DNA of 64,000 bases from CALUTH01 sp964452495 (GTDB taxonomy: Bacteria; Cyanobacteriota; Vampirovibrionia; Gastranaerophilales; Gastranaerophilaceae), in contig CAYVMC010000003.1 in NCBI GenBank assembly GCA_964452495.1, forward strand, positions 1 to 64,000, written 5' to 3'. How positions within the stretch are numbered: position 1 is the stretch's first letter; each line of letters starts with the position of its first letter. Positions 26,650-35,220 of the stretch are shown here, in pieces. The notes under the pieces are model-generated. The model was not told where the DNA came from, searched no databases, and saw nothing but the letters and a program-made list of their open reading frames with translations. The translations under genes were made by a program, and so were the position numbers.

Positions 26650-28359
26650 TTACATCCAGTCCTCCCAGTACATTACCATACTATCATTATCTAAGTTGCC
26701 ATAGAGTCCCCCATGGGCATAATACCAGGTGTCTTTTCCGCTTATACACTTCAAAACATCGGATGCAACTTTTATGTAATCATAATGTTCTAATCTTGCG
26801 GCTACATCCTCTAGAGCCTCTTGACTTAAGCTTATATAATAACAAGGATAGCTGTGTCTTACGTTTGCGTACGCTCTTAAATCAGAATATTTAGTTGGGT
26901 TAGCGGTTTCTTTGCGATCTATTAAATGTTCATTGGCTATAAGGATTAATGCAGGTATATCTCCAAACAGTACATAATTAAATCTTCTTTCAGGCTTCAA
27001 AGCTGATTTACAGTAAATATTTATATAATCTATTTTTTTCATGTCTTCTTTTGCTAATTCAATCATATTATCTCTAACTATTCGCATAACTCTGGACATT
27101 TCATCATTGTCCGGATCGGGACGAAGCCTTACTCCCTGTTTATCTAATCCGGAAGCATAAAGTAATTTTTCTAGTGCAAACTTAGGATTTTCTATACACC
27201 ATACCTTATCTTTTAATTTTTCCAGTGCAAACTTACGATCTGCTTCTTCCAAGGATGGAGCTGTAATTATACGAACTCTACGCTTATCTATTTCTAAATC
27301 TCGCTGATGCTCAGGCGAAAAAATGAGATTTTGTTCATTATCATACTGTGCCGGCGAAAGTAAGTTATCACGTACCGCAACTTCAAAAAGGCTAAGATCT
27401 AAAGGCAGCTTATTTATATCTAATTTATAGTTTATATCTGAATAATCTAAATTTTTTAAATTGTGCGATATACCAACATTACTGTACTGTTGTTTGTTCT
27501 CGCTCCGGTTTAATGTTTTTGGTCTCAAATTCAGATTTGTGATTTTTTGAATCATTTTATATATTTCTTCTTGATTTTTTGCACCCAATGCAATTTTTTT
27601 GAGAAAAGCATTACAGAATAATGTATCTAAAGAGCTTTCTTTTTCCTCAATTTTCTTAACTGCTGCCGGTATATCAATCGGCTCTATATCTCTGCCCTTT
27701 GTATAAAACTCCAGTACTCTTGCTTTTGTGTCGGCAGTCGGCGGATCAAGTGCCACTCTGTAGGGGAAAGCCGAGTTTTCTTTTTTGAGATTCATTGCAA
27801 TTTTTTCCGGATAATTTGTGGTTGCAAATACCGTACAGTGGTACTTATCAAAGCAGGTCTGCATGAATTTTTCCAGCTCCTTTCTAATAGTTGAATTTTT
27901 ACCGGCAACATTATCAAATTCATCAATAAGTATTATGGTTCTCTGGTTTGTATCTCCTTTTTGATAATGTTCTTCAGCCAGTTTGGCTTCATTGTACAGC
28001 TTATCAAGAAATATTTTGAAACGTTCTTTTCCCTTACTGCAGGTGCTATTTGTTGGAATATTCCGAACCCTCGCCTCCGACTCCTGTGCAAATGCCTTGG
28101 CAAACGAGGTTTTACCGTTGCCCTGCGGTCCGAAGAAGAGTATAGACCCTGGAACGTTAGCCTCTTTACCGGCACGTTCGTTCTTTATCTCGGAAATAAA
28201 AAACTTATCAAGTACAGCCTTTTCATACTCATAGCCCGCAATTGCATCAAATCCTTTGAGCTGCGAATATGCGGCATATTTTGCCTGTTCACCTGCTTTC
28301 AGAGCCTTTGATGCAGAAACCGTACCGCCCCCATTGTTTCTGTCAATTTCTGCGTTCAT
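26650..28359 (-). CDS. AAA+ ATPase, main part of a frame-split gene
   Basis: This 569-residue frame carries an AAA+ module: Walker A GPQGNGKT (77–84), Walker B TIILIDEFDN, sensor 1 ATTNYP and a helical lid. The C-terminal half (about 250–569) is specific to this protein and matches no family I recognise. ATG 28359 has no usable Shine-Dalgarno (AAAAGG only one base away). The frame is open upstream to 28395 and reads naturally into the neighbouring N-terminal frame if one base is gained in an A-run at 28384–28387. I therefore regard this and 28377–28790 as one gene of about 713 residues. Role unknown; a substrate-remodelling ATPase is likely. Confidence 0.75.
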   Translation of the reverse strand: MNAEIDRNNGGGTVSASKALKAGEQAKYAAYSQLKGFDAIAGYEYEKAVLDKFFISEIKNERAGKEANVPGSILFFGPQGNGKTSFAKAFAQESEARVRNIPTNSTCSKGKERFKIFLDKLYNEAKLAEEHYQKGDTNQRTIILIDEFDNVAGKNSTIRKELEKFMQTCFDKYHCTVFATTNYPEKIAMNLKKENSAFPYRVALDPPTADTKARVLEFYTKGRDIEPIDIPAAVKKIEEKESSLDTLFCNAFLKKIALGAKNQEEIYKMIQKITNLNLRPKTLNRSENKQQYSNVGISHNLKNLDYSDINYKLDINKLPLDLSLFEVAVRDNLLSPAQYDNEQNLIFSPEHQRDLEIDKRRVRIITAPSLEEADRKFALEKLKDKVWCIENPKFALEKLLYASGLDKQGVRLRPDPDNDEMSRVMRIVRDNMIELAKEDMKKIDYINIYCKSALKPERRFNYVLFGDIPALILIANEHLIDRKETANPTKYSDLRAYANVRHSYPCYYISLSQEALEDVAARLEHYDYIKVASDVLKCISGKDTWYYAHGGLYGNLDNDSMVMYWEDWM

Positions 28360-28376
28360 GCCTTTTGCCAGCTGCT

Positions 28377-28790
28377 TTATATCTTTTGACGGTTGTCAAG
28401 TTCGGCAAGCAATTTTTTCTTCTGGTTGTTCAAAGCTATGTATTCTGAAACAAATTTCTCTTCTATCTTGTTTAATTTTCCCTTACGGAATTTTTGTACA
28501 AATTTCGGCAATTCCTCTATTGCCTGTAAGTCGTTAGACCTGTCCTTGAAGATTGAGCTGATTTTTGCATCTACTGCCTTAATCATTTCCCGTATTTTAT
28601 CAGGATTATTATTTTTTACCATATCTACATAAATATCAAGCCGTACTTTTAAATCCGATGTTTTTCCTATTACAGCCCCGAAAGCAGGCGAAGTATTTAT
28701 ATTTTTTCCTGTATTGTTTAATCTATTGTCTTTTTTACAGCCATAAACATTTTGTCCGGCTGCTGCTAATTTGACTGGTGATATATTCAT
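28377..28790 (-). CDS. N-terminal part of the frame-split AAA+ ATPase
   Basis: A 137-residue frame starting MNISPVKLAAAG, with SPAFGAVIG at about 34–42, the tag style seen in other orphans in this window, then a helical region rich in Lys/Asp (about 50–135). It ends LLAELDNRQKI-stop. A -1 shift at the A-run would continue as NRQKDIKQLAKGMNAEID, smooth coding sequence joined to the downstream ATPase frame. It has its own AGAG ribosome site, so it is the true gene start. Confidence 0.65.
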   Translation of the reverse strand: MNISPVKLAAAGQNVYGCKKDNRLNNTGKNINTSPAFGAVIGKTSDLKVRLDIYVDMVKNNNPDKIREMIKAVDAKISSIFKDRSNDLQAIEELPKFVQKFRKGKLNKIEEKFVSEYIALNNQKKKLLAELDNRQKI

Positions 28791-28942
28791 TTCACTCTCT
28801 TTTATATATATGTACTGATACCATTGGATGATTTTGTTGTATCACTTTATAAATTTATTTCAATAGAAACAGAGTAAAATTTTACAAAACTTAAGTATTT
28901 ATAACTAAATCGCCTGCCAGCAGGTCGGAAATATATTTAAAA

Positions 28943-28968
28943 AGCCGGCAGCGATTTTGCTGCCGGCT
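28943..28968 (-). terminator. Terminator after metK
   Basis: A 10-bp GC-rich stem (AGCCGGCAGC / GCTGCCGGCT) with a 6-nt loop is followed on the minus strand by TTTTTAAATATATTT. It lies 23 bases after the metK stop. Confidence 0.9.
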
Positions 28969-28990
28969 AAACATTTTCATTTTTAGTAAA

Positions 28991-30259
28991 CTAACATGCA
29001 CAAGTCTGTTTTGCTTTAAGTTTCAGGATTTCGGCCTTGTCAGTTTTCTCCCACGGTACATCCAAATCGGTTCTTCCCAGATGTCCGTATGAAGCAAGAA
29101 GCTGATAGAATTTTCCGCCATTCTTTGCCGGCAGGTTTCTTAAATCAAAATCCCTGATAATTGCAGCCGGTCTTAAGTCAAAATTCTTTTTAACCAGTTC
29201 GCTTATATCATCATCGGAAATCTTACCGGTTTGGAATGTGTCAACGAAAATTGAAACAGGTTCAGCAACACCGATTGCATAAGCAAGTTCAATTTCACAT
29301 TTATCCGCCAGACCTGCAGCCACAATGTTCTTTGCAACATACCTTGCGGCATAAGCAGCAGAACGGTCAACTTTTGTCGGGTCTTTCCCGCTGAACGCAC
29401 CTCCGCCGTGTCTTGAATATCCGCCGTAAGTGTCAACAATAATCTTTCTTCCTGTCAACCCGCTGTCACCCTGAGGTCCGCCGATTACAAAACGTCCTGA
29501 TGGGTTGATTAAAATTTTTGTTGATGAATCAGGTTTAACTAATTGTGTTTCAAATACGTAATCAATTACACATTTTTTCAAATCATTATATATTATTTCT
29601 TGAATTTTTGAGTTGTCAGTCGTATTTCCAATTTCCGGACTATGCTGTGTTGAAATAAGAATTGTATCTATTCTTGATGGTTTACCGTCAACATATTCCA
29701 CAGTAACCTGTGATTTACCGTCCGGTCTTAAGTAACTTAAAATCCCTTCTTTTCTTACCTGTGCAAGTCTGTATGAAAGTTTATGTGCAAGACTTATCGG
29801 AAGAGGCATAAGTTCAGGGGTTTCATTACATGCAAATCCGAACATAATTCCCTGATCGCCTGCACCGAGGTTTTGAGTTTCTGATGCAGATGTATCAGCA
29901 TTTTCCGAACGCGTTTCATAAGCTTTATTTACACCGCCTGCAATATCAACTGATTGTTCATCAATACTTGTCAATACGGCACAGGTATCACAGTCAAAAC
30001 CGCCGCCCTGTATTCCATGATAACCAATATTACGGATAGTGTTTCTTACAACCTGAGGAATATCTACATAACAATCAGAAGTTATCTCGCCGCAAACAAG
30101 AACCATGCCTGTAGTTGCAGTTGTTTCAGCTGCAACTCTGGAGTTTGGTGATTTCGTTAAAAATTCGTCAAGTATTGCATCAGATATCTGGTCGCATACT
30201 TTATCGGGGTGTCCTTCTGTTACTGATTCCGAGGTAAACAAAAATTTCTTTGATGTCAT
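28991..30259 (-). CDS. metK: S-adenosylmethionine synthetase
   Basis: This 422-residue cytoplasmic enzyme makes SAM from methionine and ATP. Motifs: TSESVTEGHPDKVCDQISDAILD at the N-terminus, GAGDQGIMFGFA, the P-loop-like GGGAFSGKDPTKVDRSAAY, and RDFDLR near the C-terminus. Length is slightly above the E. coli enzyme and ends in a Cys-containing tail (KQTCAC). AAGGAG precedes the start and a clear terminator follows, so it is monocistronic. Confidence 0.97.
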   Translation of the reverse strand: MTSKKFLFTSESVTEGHPDKVCDQISDAILDEFLTKSPNSRVAAETTATTGMVLVCGEITSDCYVDIPQVVRNTIRNIGYHGIQGGGFDCDTCAVLTSIDEQSVDIAGGVNKAYETRSENADTSASETQNLGAGDQGIMFGFACNETPELMPLPISLAHKLSYRLAQVRKEGILSYLRPDGKSQVTVEYVDGKPSRIDTILISTQHSPEIGNTTDNSKIQEIIYNDLKKCVIDYVFETQLVKPDSSTKILINPSGRFVIGGPQGDSGLTGRKIIVDTYGGYSRHGGGAFSGKDPTKVDRSAAYAARYVAKNIVAAGLADKCEIELAYAIGVAEPVSIFVDTFQTGKISDDDISELVKKNFDLRPAAIIRDFDLRNLPAKNGGKFYQLLASYGHLGRTDLDVPWEKTDKAEILKLKAKQTCAC

Positions 30260-30609
30260 TTTTTTCTCCTTAATTTATTGTACCGGTAAGGTTTTTAATT
30301 CCGACCCGGTTTAGTAATACATATCTACAGTATTGTAAACCGGAAATAGCGGTAAATCAAATTTTGAGTAAACAAATGTTAACGAAAATTCACATGATTT
30401 AATAAGATTTTCAGACCGGTATAATTTAAGTACAAATAATGTAAAAACCTGTAGAATACAGGATGGCACAATGTAATTTTACACCTGCAGGATTGTGTTT
30501 ATAAATAAAATATGCTACTTCTTACTATTTGAAAAGTAAAAACTTTGTAAAAAAATAATTTTTTATTTATAATAATATATATATTGTAGGAAAAAAGTAG
30601 GGCAGGTAT
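30260..30609. other. Divergent intergenic region with small hairpins
   Basis: About 350 bases between metK and the operon at 30610. A TATAAT at 30420–30425 could serve the plus strand, leaving a 5' leader of about 180 nt. The leader holds CCTGTA-GAA-TACAGG (30448–30462) and CACAAT…ATTGTG (30468–30498). On the minus strand the first hairpin is followed by TTTTT and could act as a terminator. I found no SAM riboswitch consensus. Confidence 0.4.
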
Positions 30610-31266
30610 ATGGATAATATGAATGAAAGTGTTGGTAAGAAGATAGTTGAAGCATTAAAAAGACAGGCGGAAAATGATTTATCCCCTGCGTCTGTTAGCA
30701 GACATTCTTTTAAAATGAGAACTCCAGAACCGGAACCCGTAAAGGAAGTTCAAATTCAGACAATAAAAGAAGATGTTACTGCTGCTTCTAATGCTTTTAG
30801 TGATATTTTTGCAGACAATGACAGTGAACCTGTAATGGCTACAACTCCAATATCATCACCTAAACCGTCTATGTTTGATGATTCTTTTGACAGCATATCA
30901 TCCAGTTTCAGTGAGCCGGCTTCATCAACATTTCCGCCGGTTAGTGAACCTACGGTATTTGAAATGCCTTCTAATATAGTCGTACTTAAAAAACTTATTT
31001 CACAACTGCCAAGCGGGGTTTCAAGACATACCGGTGCACAGATTATTAAACAGACAATGGAAGCTCTCGGGATTTCAATGAGAAGTGTGCTTCAGGATGC
31101 CCAACAGGTGCAGGAAAATCTTAAAAACTCGGCAAAAGAATGCCAATCATACATTCAGGAATATAAAAAACAAATTGTTTCTCTGGAAAAACAATCACAA
31201 AATTACCAAAAACAATATGCAGCACTTAATGACTTGATAAGTCTGTTTATTCAGGCTAATAAGTAA
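30610..31266 (+). CDS. Coiled-coil protein with disordered Pro/Ser-rich N-terminus
   Basis: This 218-residue protein has a short helix (about 1–22), a disordered Pro/Ser/Glu region (about 23–120) and a C-terminal ordered part (about 120–218) with SNIVVLKKLISQLPSGVSRH, TGAQIIKQTMEALGIS and a Gln/Lys-rich coiled coil. The build suggests a cytoplasmic adaptor or scaffold. It is the first gene of an operon whose next gene, 10 bases downstream, encodes a ClpX-type zinc finger. I do not recognise the family. Confidence 0.6.
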   Translation: MDNMNESVGKKIVEALKRQAENDLSPASVSRHSFKMRTPEPEPVKEVQIQTIKEDVTAASNAFSDIFADNDSEPVMATTPISSPKPSMFDDSFDSISSSFSEPASSTFPPVSEPTVFEMPSNIVVLKKLISQLPSGVSRHTGAQIIKQTMEALGISMRSVLQDAQQVQENLKNSAKECQSYIQEYKKQIVSLEKQSQNYQKQYAALNDLISLFIQANK

Positions 31267-31276
31267 GCAGGTATTT

Positions 31277-31564
31277 ATGTCAGAAGATAAAATTGTAAAA
31301 CTCGGTTCAAAACGTGGGAAAAAAGAAACAAAACCGCACGAACATCATCATGAGCAAAGTGAATTTGTACCATCAAGGGAATTGATAAACTGTAGTTTCT
31401 GTGGCCGATCTTCTGCTGAAGTTATAAAAATGGTAAAAGGCCCCGGAGTAAATATCTGTGCAGAGTGTACAATGATTGCCGTACAGTACTTAATCCTCAA
31501 CGATAGACTTCCTTCTGCAGAAGCACAAATGATTCTTGATGCTTTCTGGGGGAAAGCAAAATAA
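31277..31564 (+). CDS. Stand-alone ClpX-type C4 zinc-finger protein
   Basis: This 95-residue protein consists of a basic/His-rich N-terminal stretch (KPHEHHHEQ) and a ClpX zinc-binding domain: C39-x2-C42 (CSFCGRSSAEVIKMVKGPGVNICAEC) and C61-x2-C64, then one helix. In ClpX this domain dimerises and binds substrates and adaptors. There is no AAA+ domain or IGF loop, so it cannot unfold proteins itself. It could be an adaptor, a decoy or a regulator for ClpXP encoded elsewhere. Confidence 0.85.
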   Translation: MSEDKIVKLGSKRGKKETKPHEHHHEQSEFVPSRELINCSFCGRSSAEVIKMVKGPGVNICAECTMIAVQYLILNDRLPSAEAQMILDAFWGKAK

Positions 31565-31584
31565 ATTAAATTTCTGGAGTTTAT

Positions 31585-33186
31585 ATGAATAAGATCCAAA
31601 TAAAAGCCGAATTTTTAATGTTGTTATCCGGACTTGAAGTTGGTAACACGGATTGTACAGACAGTATTAATGCCCTGAAAGAAACAAAGGAATACAAATA
31701 TATCACAGAATTAGGGCTTAGAGAATCTATATCAGGAGAGGAGAAAAAACTATCCTTAATTCTTCTTATCCTCAATCAATTGGTATCAAAAGAACAATTA
31801 GAAACTTACTTGTGGGAATATATTAAGGATAATGAATACCCTGATAGTATGAAGATAGCGGCATTTAATCTCTTAAGCAGGCTTAATCCTGATTGCAATT
31901 ACCTCTCTGTTAAAGATTATATTGCAGATATTGAAGATATTATTGAAGAAGAGACAAAAGAAGTTCTTGTTTCAGCTCTTATGAACCCAGAAGCACAAAT
32001 AGATTTTATGGATTTTTTAAGATCTTTAGGTGAAGATGACAAAATCGCTCTTCTGGATTCCTTAAAAGAAGATTACGATGGTGATGCTCTGGCAAATATT
32101 ATTATTCCTGTTTTTCTGTATGCTCCAGAAAGCAAAGAAGGACTTGTCGCACTTAATCTACTCGGTGACACAAAATCACAGCTTGCGTACCATGAATTAG
32201 AAAAAGCACTTGACTTTGTAAGTGATGAACTTAAGCCTGTTGTTAATAAAAATATGTCAAAATTAAAATTATCAGGGATAAGAGTAGATGAAACCATGAA
32301 ATTTTACAGAGAAGTTTTATCGGTATCAAAACCTTATAAATCAATTATTTCGTACCCTGATGGGCATGGAAATATGGCAATTATATTTACAAGAAAAAGA
32401 TTTGAAGACAATTCAATCCAGCTTCTTGCAATTGTAATTAATAATAGGTACGGAATGCTGGACAGTTTCGGCTTTAATTCAATTACGGAAGATGACTATC
32501 TGATGATAAAGGATCGGTTTGTAAATGGAAGCAGATGTGTTGAAATTTCATCCGAGTTTGTTAAATATTTACTTAATACTTCTGAAAAAACATCAAGAAA
32601 AAATAATGAAGTAATACCTTATGAATATATTTGCTGGAGAAGTATTTTATCCGATGTTGAAGAGGCGACACCTGATTTGCTGTTTAATAAAATTGATTTA
32701 AGCAAGGCTGATGTGGAAGAAGTGGAAAACCTTGATTTTATTGAAAGGTGGTTTTTTGACCCATATACCTCTGATGAATTTGCTGAATCAATAAAAAAGC
32801 TAAACTCAAAACTTCGTGCTAATCAGTTCAGTACAAATTTCAATCAGTTTGTTGAGCAAGAATACAGTAATATATTTACAGAAGAAGAAATTGAGGCACA
32901 GAATGGTAAAATTCTCTTAGCAGCATATTTAAAAAAACTTGAGGGAGATGAAGAACTTGCTGCAAAAATTGCATCAGCAGCAGGAAATAAAGAATTTTTT
33001 GTGCATATACTTAAAAAAAGTATATATGAACACTATATAGGTAAACGATGGCAGTTGCAAAACGAACACAAATCAACAGATATGTTTACAAAGCGATCAA
33101 AAAAAATGCAGTCCGGTGAATTTAAACGTTTAGAATTAGATTTAATTATCGCAGGTATTGAATCAGAATGGGTTCAAAATGTTTAA
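31585..33186 (+). CDS. Large helical-repeat (HEAT-like) protein, unknown
   Basis: This 533-residue protein begins with helical repeats (about 1–230, e.g. SMKIAAFNLLSRL, SKEGLVALNLLGD), followed by a mixed alpha/beta domain (about 235–340, KSIISYPDGHGNMAIIFTRKRFEDN) and a helical C-terminus (about 380–530). There is no signal peptide or catalytic motif. It overlaps ruvX by 8 bp and is in the operon with the ClpX-type finger and the Clp_N protein. Repeat domains of this kind bind other proteins; the partner is unknown. Confidence 0.6.
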   Translation: MNKIQIKAEFLMLLSGLEVGNTDCTDSINALKETKEYKYITELGLRESISGEEKKLSLILLILNQLVSKEQLETYLWEYIKDNEYPDSMKIAAFNLLSRLNPDCNYLSVKDYIADIEDIIEEETKEVLVSALMNPEAQIDFMDFLRSLGEDDKIALLDSLKEDYDGDALANIIIPVFLYAPESKEGLVALNLLGDTKSQLAYHELEKALDFVSDELKPVVNKNMSKLKLSGIRVDETMKFYREVLSVSKPYKSIISYPDGHGNMAIIFTRKRFEDNSIQLLAIVINNRYGMLDSFGFNSITEDDYLMIKDRFVNGSRCVEISSEFVKYLLNTSEKTSRKNNEVIPYEYICWRSILSDVEEATPDLLFNKIDLSKADVEEVENLDFIERWFFDPYTSDEFAESIKKLNSKLRANQFSTNFNQFVEQEYSNIFTEEEIEAQNGKILLAAYLKKLEGDEELAAKIASAAGNKEFFVHILKKSIYEHYIGKRWQLQNEHKSTDMFTKRSKKMQSGEFKRLELDLIIAGIESEWVQNV

Positions 33187-33583
33187 AATAATGGCTTTAG
33201 ATATTGGAACAAAGCGTATAGGTGTTGCGCTTAGTGATTTTTTACATATTACGGTTTCACCAAATATCTGTATTGAGCGTATTCCTGAAAATAAAGCTGT
33301 TGAAACCATTATAAAAATTGCAAATGAAAACCATGTTAAACAGATTGTTATTGGTCTGCCAATAAATATGGATGGTTCTAAAGGAATTCAGGCAAAAGAT
33401 TGCGAAAATTTTGCACAAAATATTCAAGGATTTGATATAATATTTGAAGATGAAAGGTTAACCTCCGAACTTGCAGAAGAACGTCTAAAGGAACGCAAAG
33501 TTGATTTTCGTAAGAATAAAGGTCTGGTAGACATTGAAAGTGCATGTATTATTCTTGAACAATACTTATCAAGAATTAATTAG
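33179..33583 (+). CDS. ruvX: Putative pre-16S rRNA nuclease / Holliday junction resolvase-like protein
   Basis: This 134-residue RNase H-fold protein (YqgF/RuvX) has the nucleotide/metal site ALDIGTKRIGVALSD, the strand QIVIGLPINMDGS and the acidic C-terminal block FEDERLTSELAE…DIESACIILEQYL. It is thought to trim the 5' end of 16S rRNA. The start at 33179 (MFKIMALDIG) is preferred to the upstream TTG at 33158; it overlaps the previous stop. DUF1292 follows, an arrangement known from Firmicutes. Confidence 0.9.
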   Translation: MFKIMALDIGTKRIGVALSDFLHITVSPNICIERIPENKAVETIIKIANENHVKQIVIGLPINMDGSKGIQAKDCENFAQNIQGFDIIFEDERLTSELAEERLKERKVDFRKNKGLVDIESACIILEQYLSRIN

Positions 33584-33601
33584 TCTTAGAAAGGAAATTA
33601 A

Positions 33602-33868
33602 ATGAGTGAAAAAGAAGCAGAAAATGTAATTGAAATTCTGGATGAGGATGGAAAGGTTATTTATTGCGAATTATTCAATATTGTAGAATTTGAGGGAAAT
33701 GAATATGCCCTGTTACTGCCTCAAGACCAAAAAGATGAACCTGATGCAGAGTTTGTTGTAATGAAAATACTTGAAGATCAAGACGATATAGCATTCGTAA
33801 ATCTTGATGACGATGAATTTAAAAGAGTCGCAAATTATATTGAAAATATACAGGATGAAGAGGATTAA
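33602..33868 (+). CDS. DUF1292 (YrzB-like) protein
   Basis: This 88-residue acidic protein has the DUF1292 pattern: ENVIEILDEDGKVIYCELFNIVEFEGNEYALLLP, then VVMKILEDQDDIAFVNLDDDEF. The family is small, cytoplasmic and uncharacterised, usually next to ruvX. AAAGGA precedes the ATG and the next gene starts after 2 bases. Confidence 0.85.
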   Translation: MSEKEAENVIEILDEDGKVIYCELFNIVEFEGNEYALLLPQDQKDEPDAEFVVMKILEDQDDIAFVNLDDDEFKRVANYIENIQDEED

Positions 33869-33870
33869 GC

Positions 33871-35220
33871 GTGTTAGAAAAATTTACGGAAAAAGCTGTA
33901 AACGTTATTATTGAAGCCCGCAATACTGCTTCAGAACTTGGCAGCAGCGAAGTTAAACCAGAACATATACTTATTGCTCTTGTGAAACAGGCAAAAGGCA
34001 TTTCATTAAAACTATTTAAAATGTGGAATGTAACTGAAGAAACTCTTTTAAAAAAACTGGGAACTGAATATTTACCGGCACCTCGCAGCAGGGAAGTTCC
34101 ATTTGGTAAAGAATGTAAAGAAATACTTAAACGCACATTAGATTTTGCAAAGAAAACAGGGAATGAAAATATCCTATTTGAACATATTTTTCTTGTCGTT
34201 ATTACAGATAAAAATTCTAATATTGATGAAATCCTTTCAAGTTTCGGTTTTGATTTCTATCAGGCACGTGAAATTTTATGGAAGCTTGTACAGAGAAAAA
34301 CAAAAAAAATTATACATCCCGAAGCAGAAGATGAAGAGGATAAAAATAAGGCATGCTTTGAATCAATATATGAGGGTTCGGAACTATCTAATATTCTTGA
34401 AAATGCAGCAGCAAAATTATCGGCCTCTCACTATGAAATTCTGGGAACAGAGCAGATTTTGAGCGCAATATTGGAAGACTCATCATCAAATTTGAGACAA
34501 ATTTTTGCAGAACACGGAATTACATACGAAACTTTTATGGAGTCCCTTAACAAACAACAATCACGCCAAGCAGAATTTGAAGATAAAAAAATTATATTTA
34601 CTCCGAATGCCTTTGGAGTAATGAATTTAGCACTCCAGATTGCAAAAGAGTATGGCTCTCCTGTTGTTAAACCGGAACATGTTGTATTAAGTATTTTAAA
34701 TACCCAAAAAGGATTAGCTTATCAAGTATTGAAAGATTTAAATATTAACGAAAAAGAACTTGAACAAGGAATTGTAAAACCAATAGAAAAACAAATGCCT
34801 GAAACTTTGCGGGTACTAAGACTGGCAAAAGAAGAAGCACGTAGAATCGGCAGAAATATTGTCGGGACAGAAATGTTCCTCCTTGGTATTATTGCTGAAG
34901 GTACAGGCATAGGTGCTACAGTATTAAAAGAATTAGAAATTACTCTTAAAGATGCAAGACTTATTGTAGAAAATCTTGTCGGTTTTGGAAACGAGTATTT
35001 TGACAAAGAAATTATTTATACAAATCGTGCAAAGCGGGTACTTGAACATGCCTGGCTGCTGGCAAAAAAACAAAATAAAACTAAAATAGGTTCAGAAGAT
35101 TTATTGTTTGCAATTATTGAAGAACCCTCCTCTCTTGCAATGAAGGTGCTTGCACAGCTTGGTGTTGATGCTGTTGAAATAAAATACGGGATTTTAAATG
35201 AATGCAGCAAGAACCGATAA
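33871..35220 (+). CDS. Protein built only of Clp N-terminal repeats
   Basis: This 449-residue protein consists of six Clp_N helical repeats, three double domains, at about 4–62, 78–140, 170–226, 243–301, 310–371 and 382–442. Each has the A-x-x-L-G…(E/T)EH(I/V/L)LL signature, for example EVKPEHILIAL, VVKPEHVVLSI and IVGTEMFLLGI. In ClpA/ClpC the N-domain binds substrates and adaptors. No AAA+ modules follow, so it is probably a binding platform. GTG start with GAGG upstream. It is two bases after DUF1292 and overlaps tilS by 19 bp. Confidence 0.85.
   Translation: MLEKFTEKAVNVIIEARNTASELGSSEVKPEHILIALVKQAKGISLKLFKMWNVTEETLLKKLGTEYLPAPRSREVPFGKECKEILKRTLDFAKKTGNENILFEHIFLVVITDKNSNIDEILSSFGFDFYQAREILWKLVQRKTKKIIHPEAEDEEDKNKACFESIYEGSELSNILENAAAKLSASHYEILGTEQILSAILEDSSSNLRQIFAEHGITYETFMESLNKQQSRQAEFEDKKIIFTPNAFGVMNLALQIAKEYGSPVVKPEHVVLSILNTQKGLAYQVLKDLNINEKELEQGIVKPIEKQMPETLRVLRLAKEEARRIGRNIVGTEMFLLGIIAEGTGIGATVLKELEITLKDARLIVENLVGFGNEYFDKEIIYTNRAKRVLEHAWLLAKKQNKTKIGSEDLLFAIIEEPSSLAMKVLAQLGVDAVEIKYGILNECSKNR

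Noticed and set aside
30260..30360. SAM riboswitch before metK
   Set aside because: No SAM-I/II/III-like consensus core or P1–P4 arrangement could be found.
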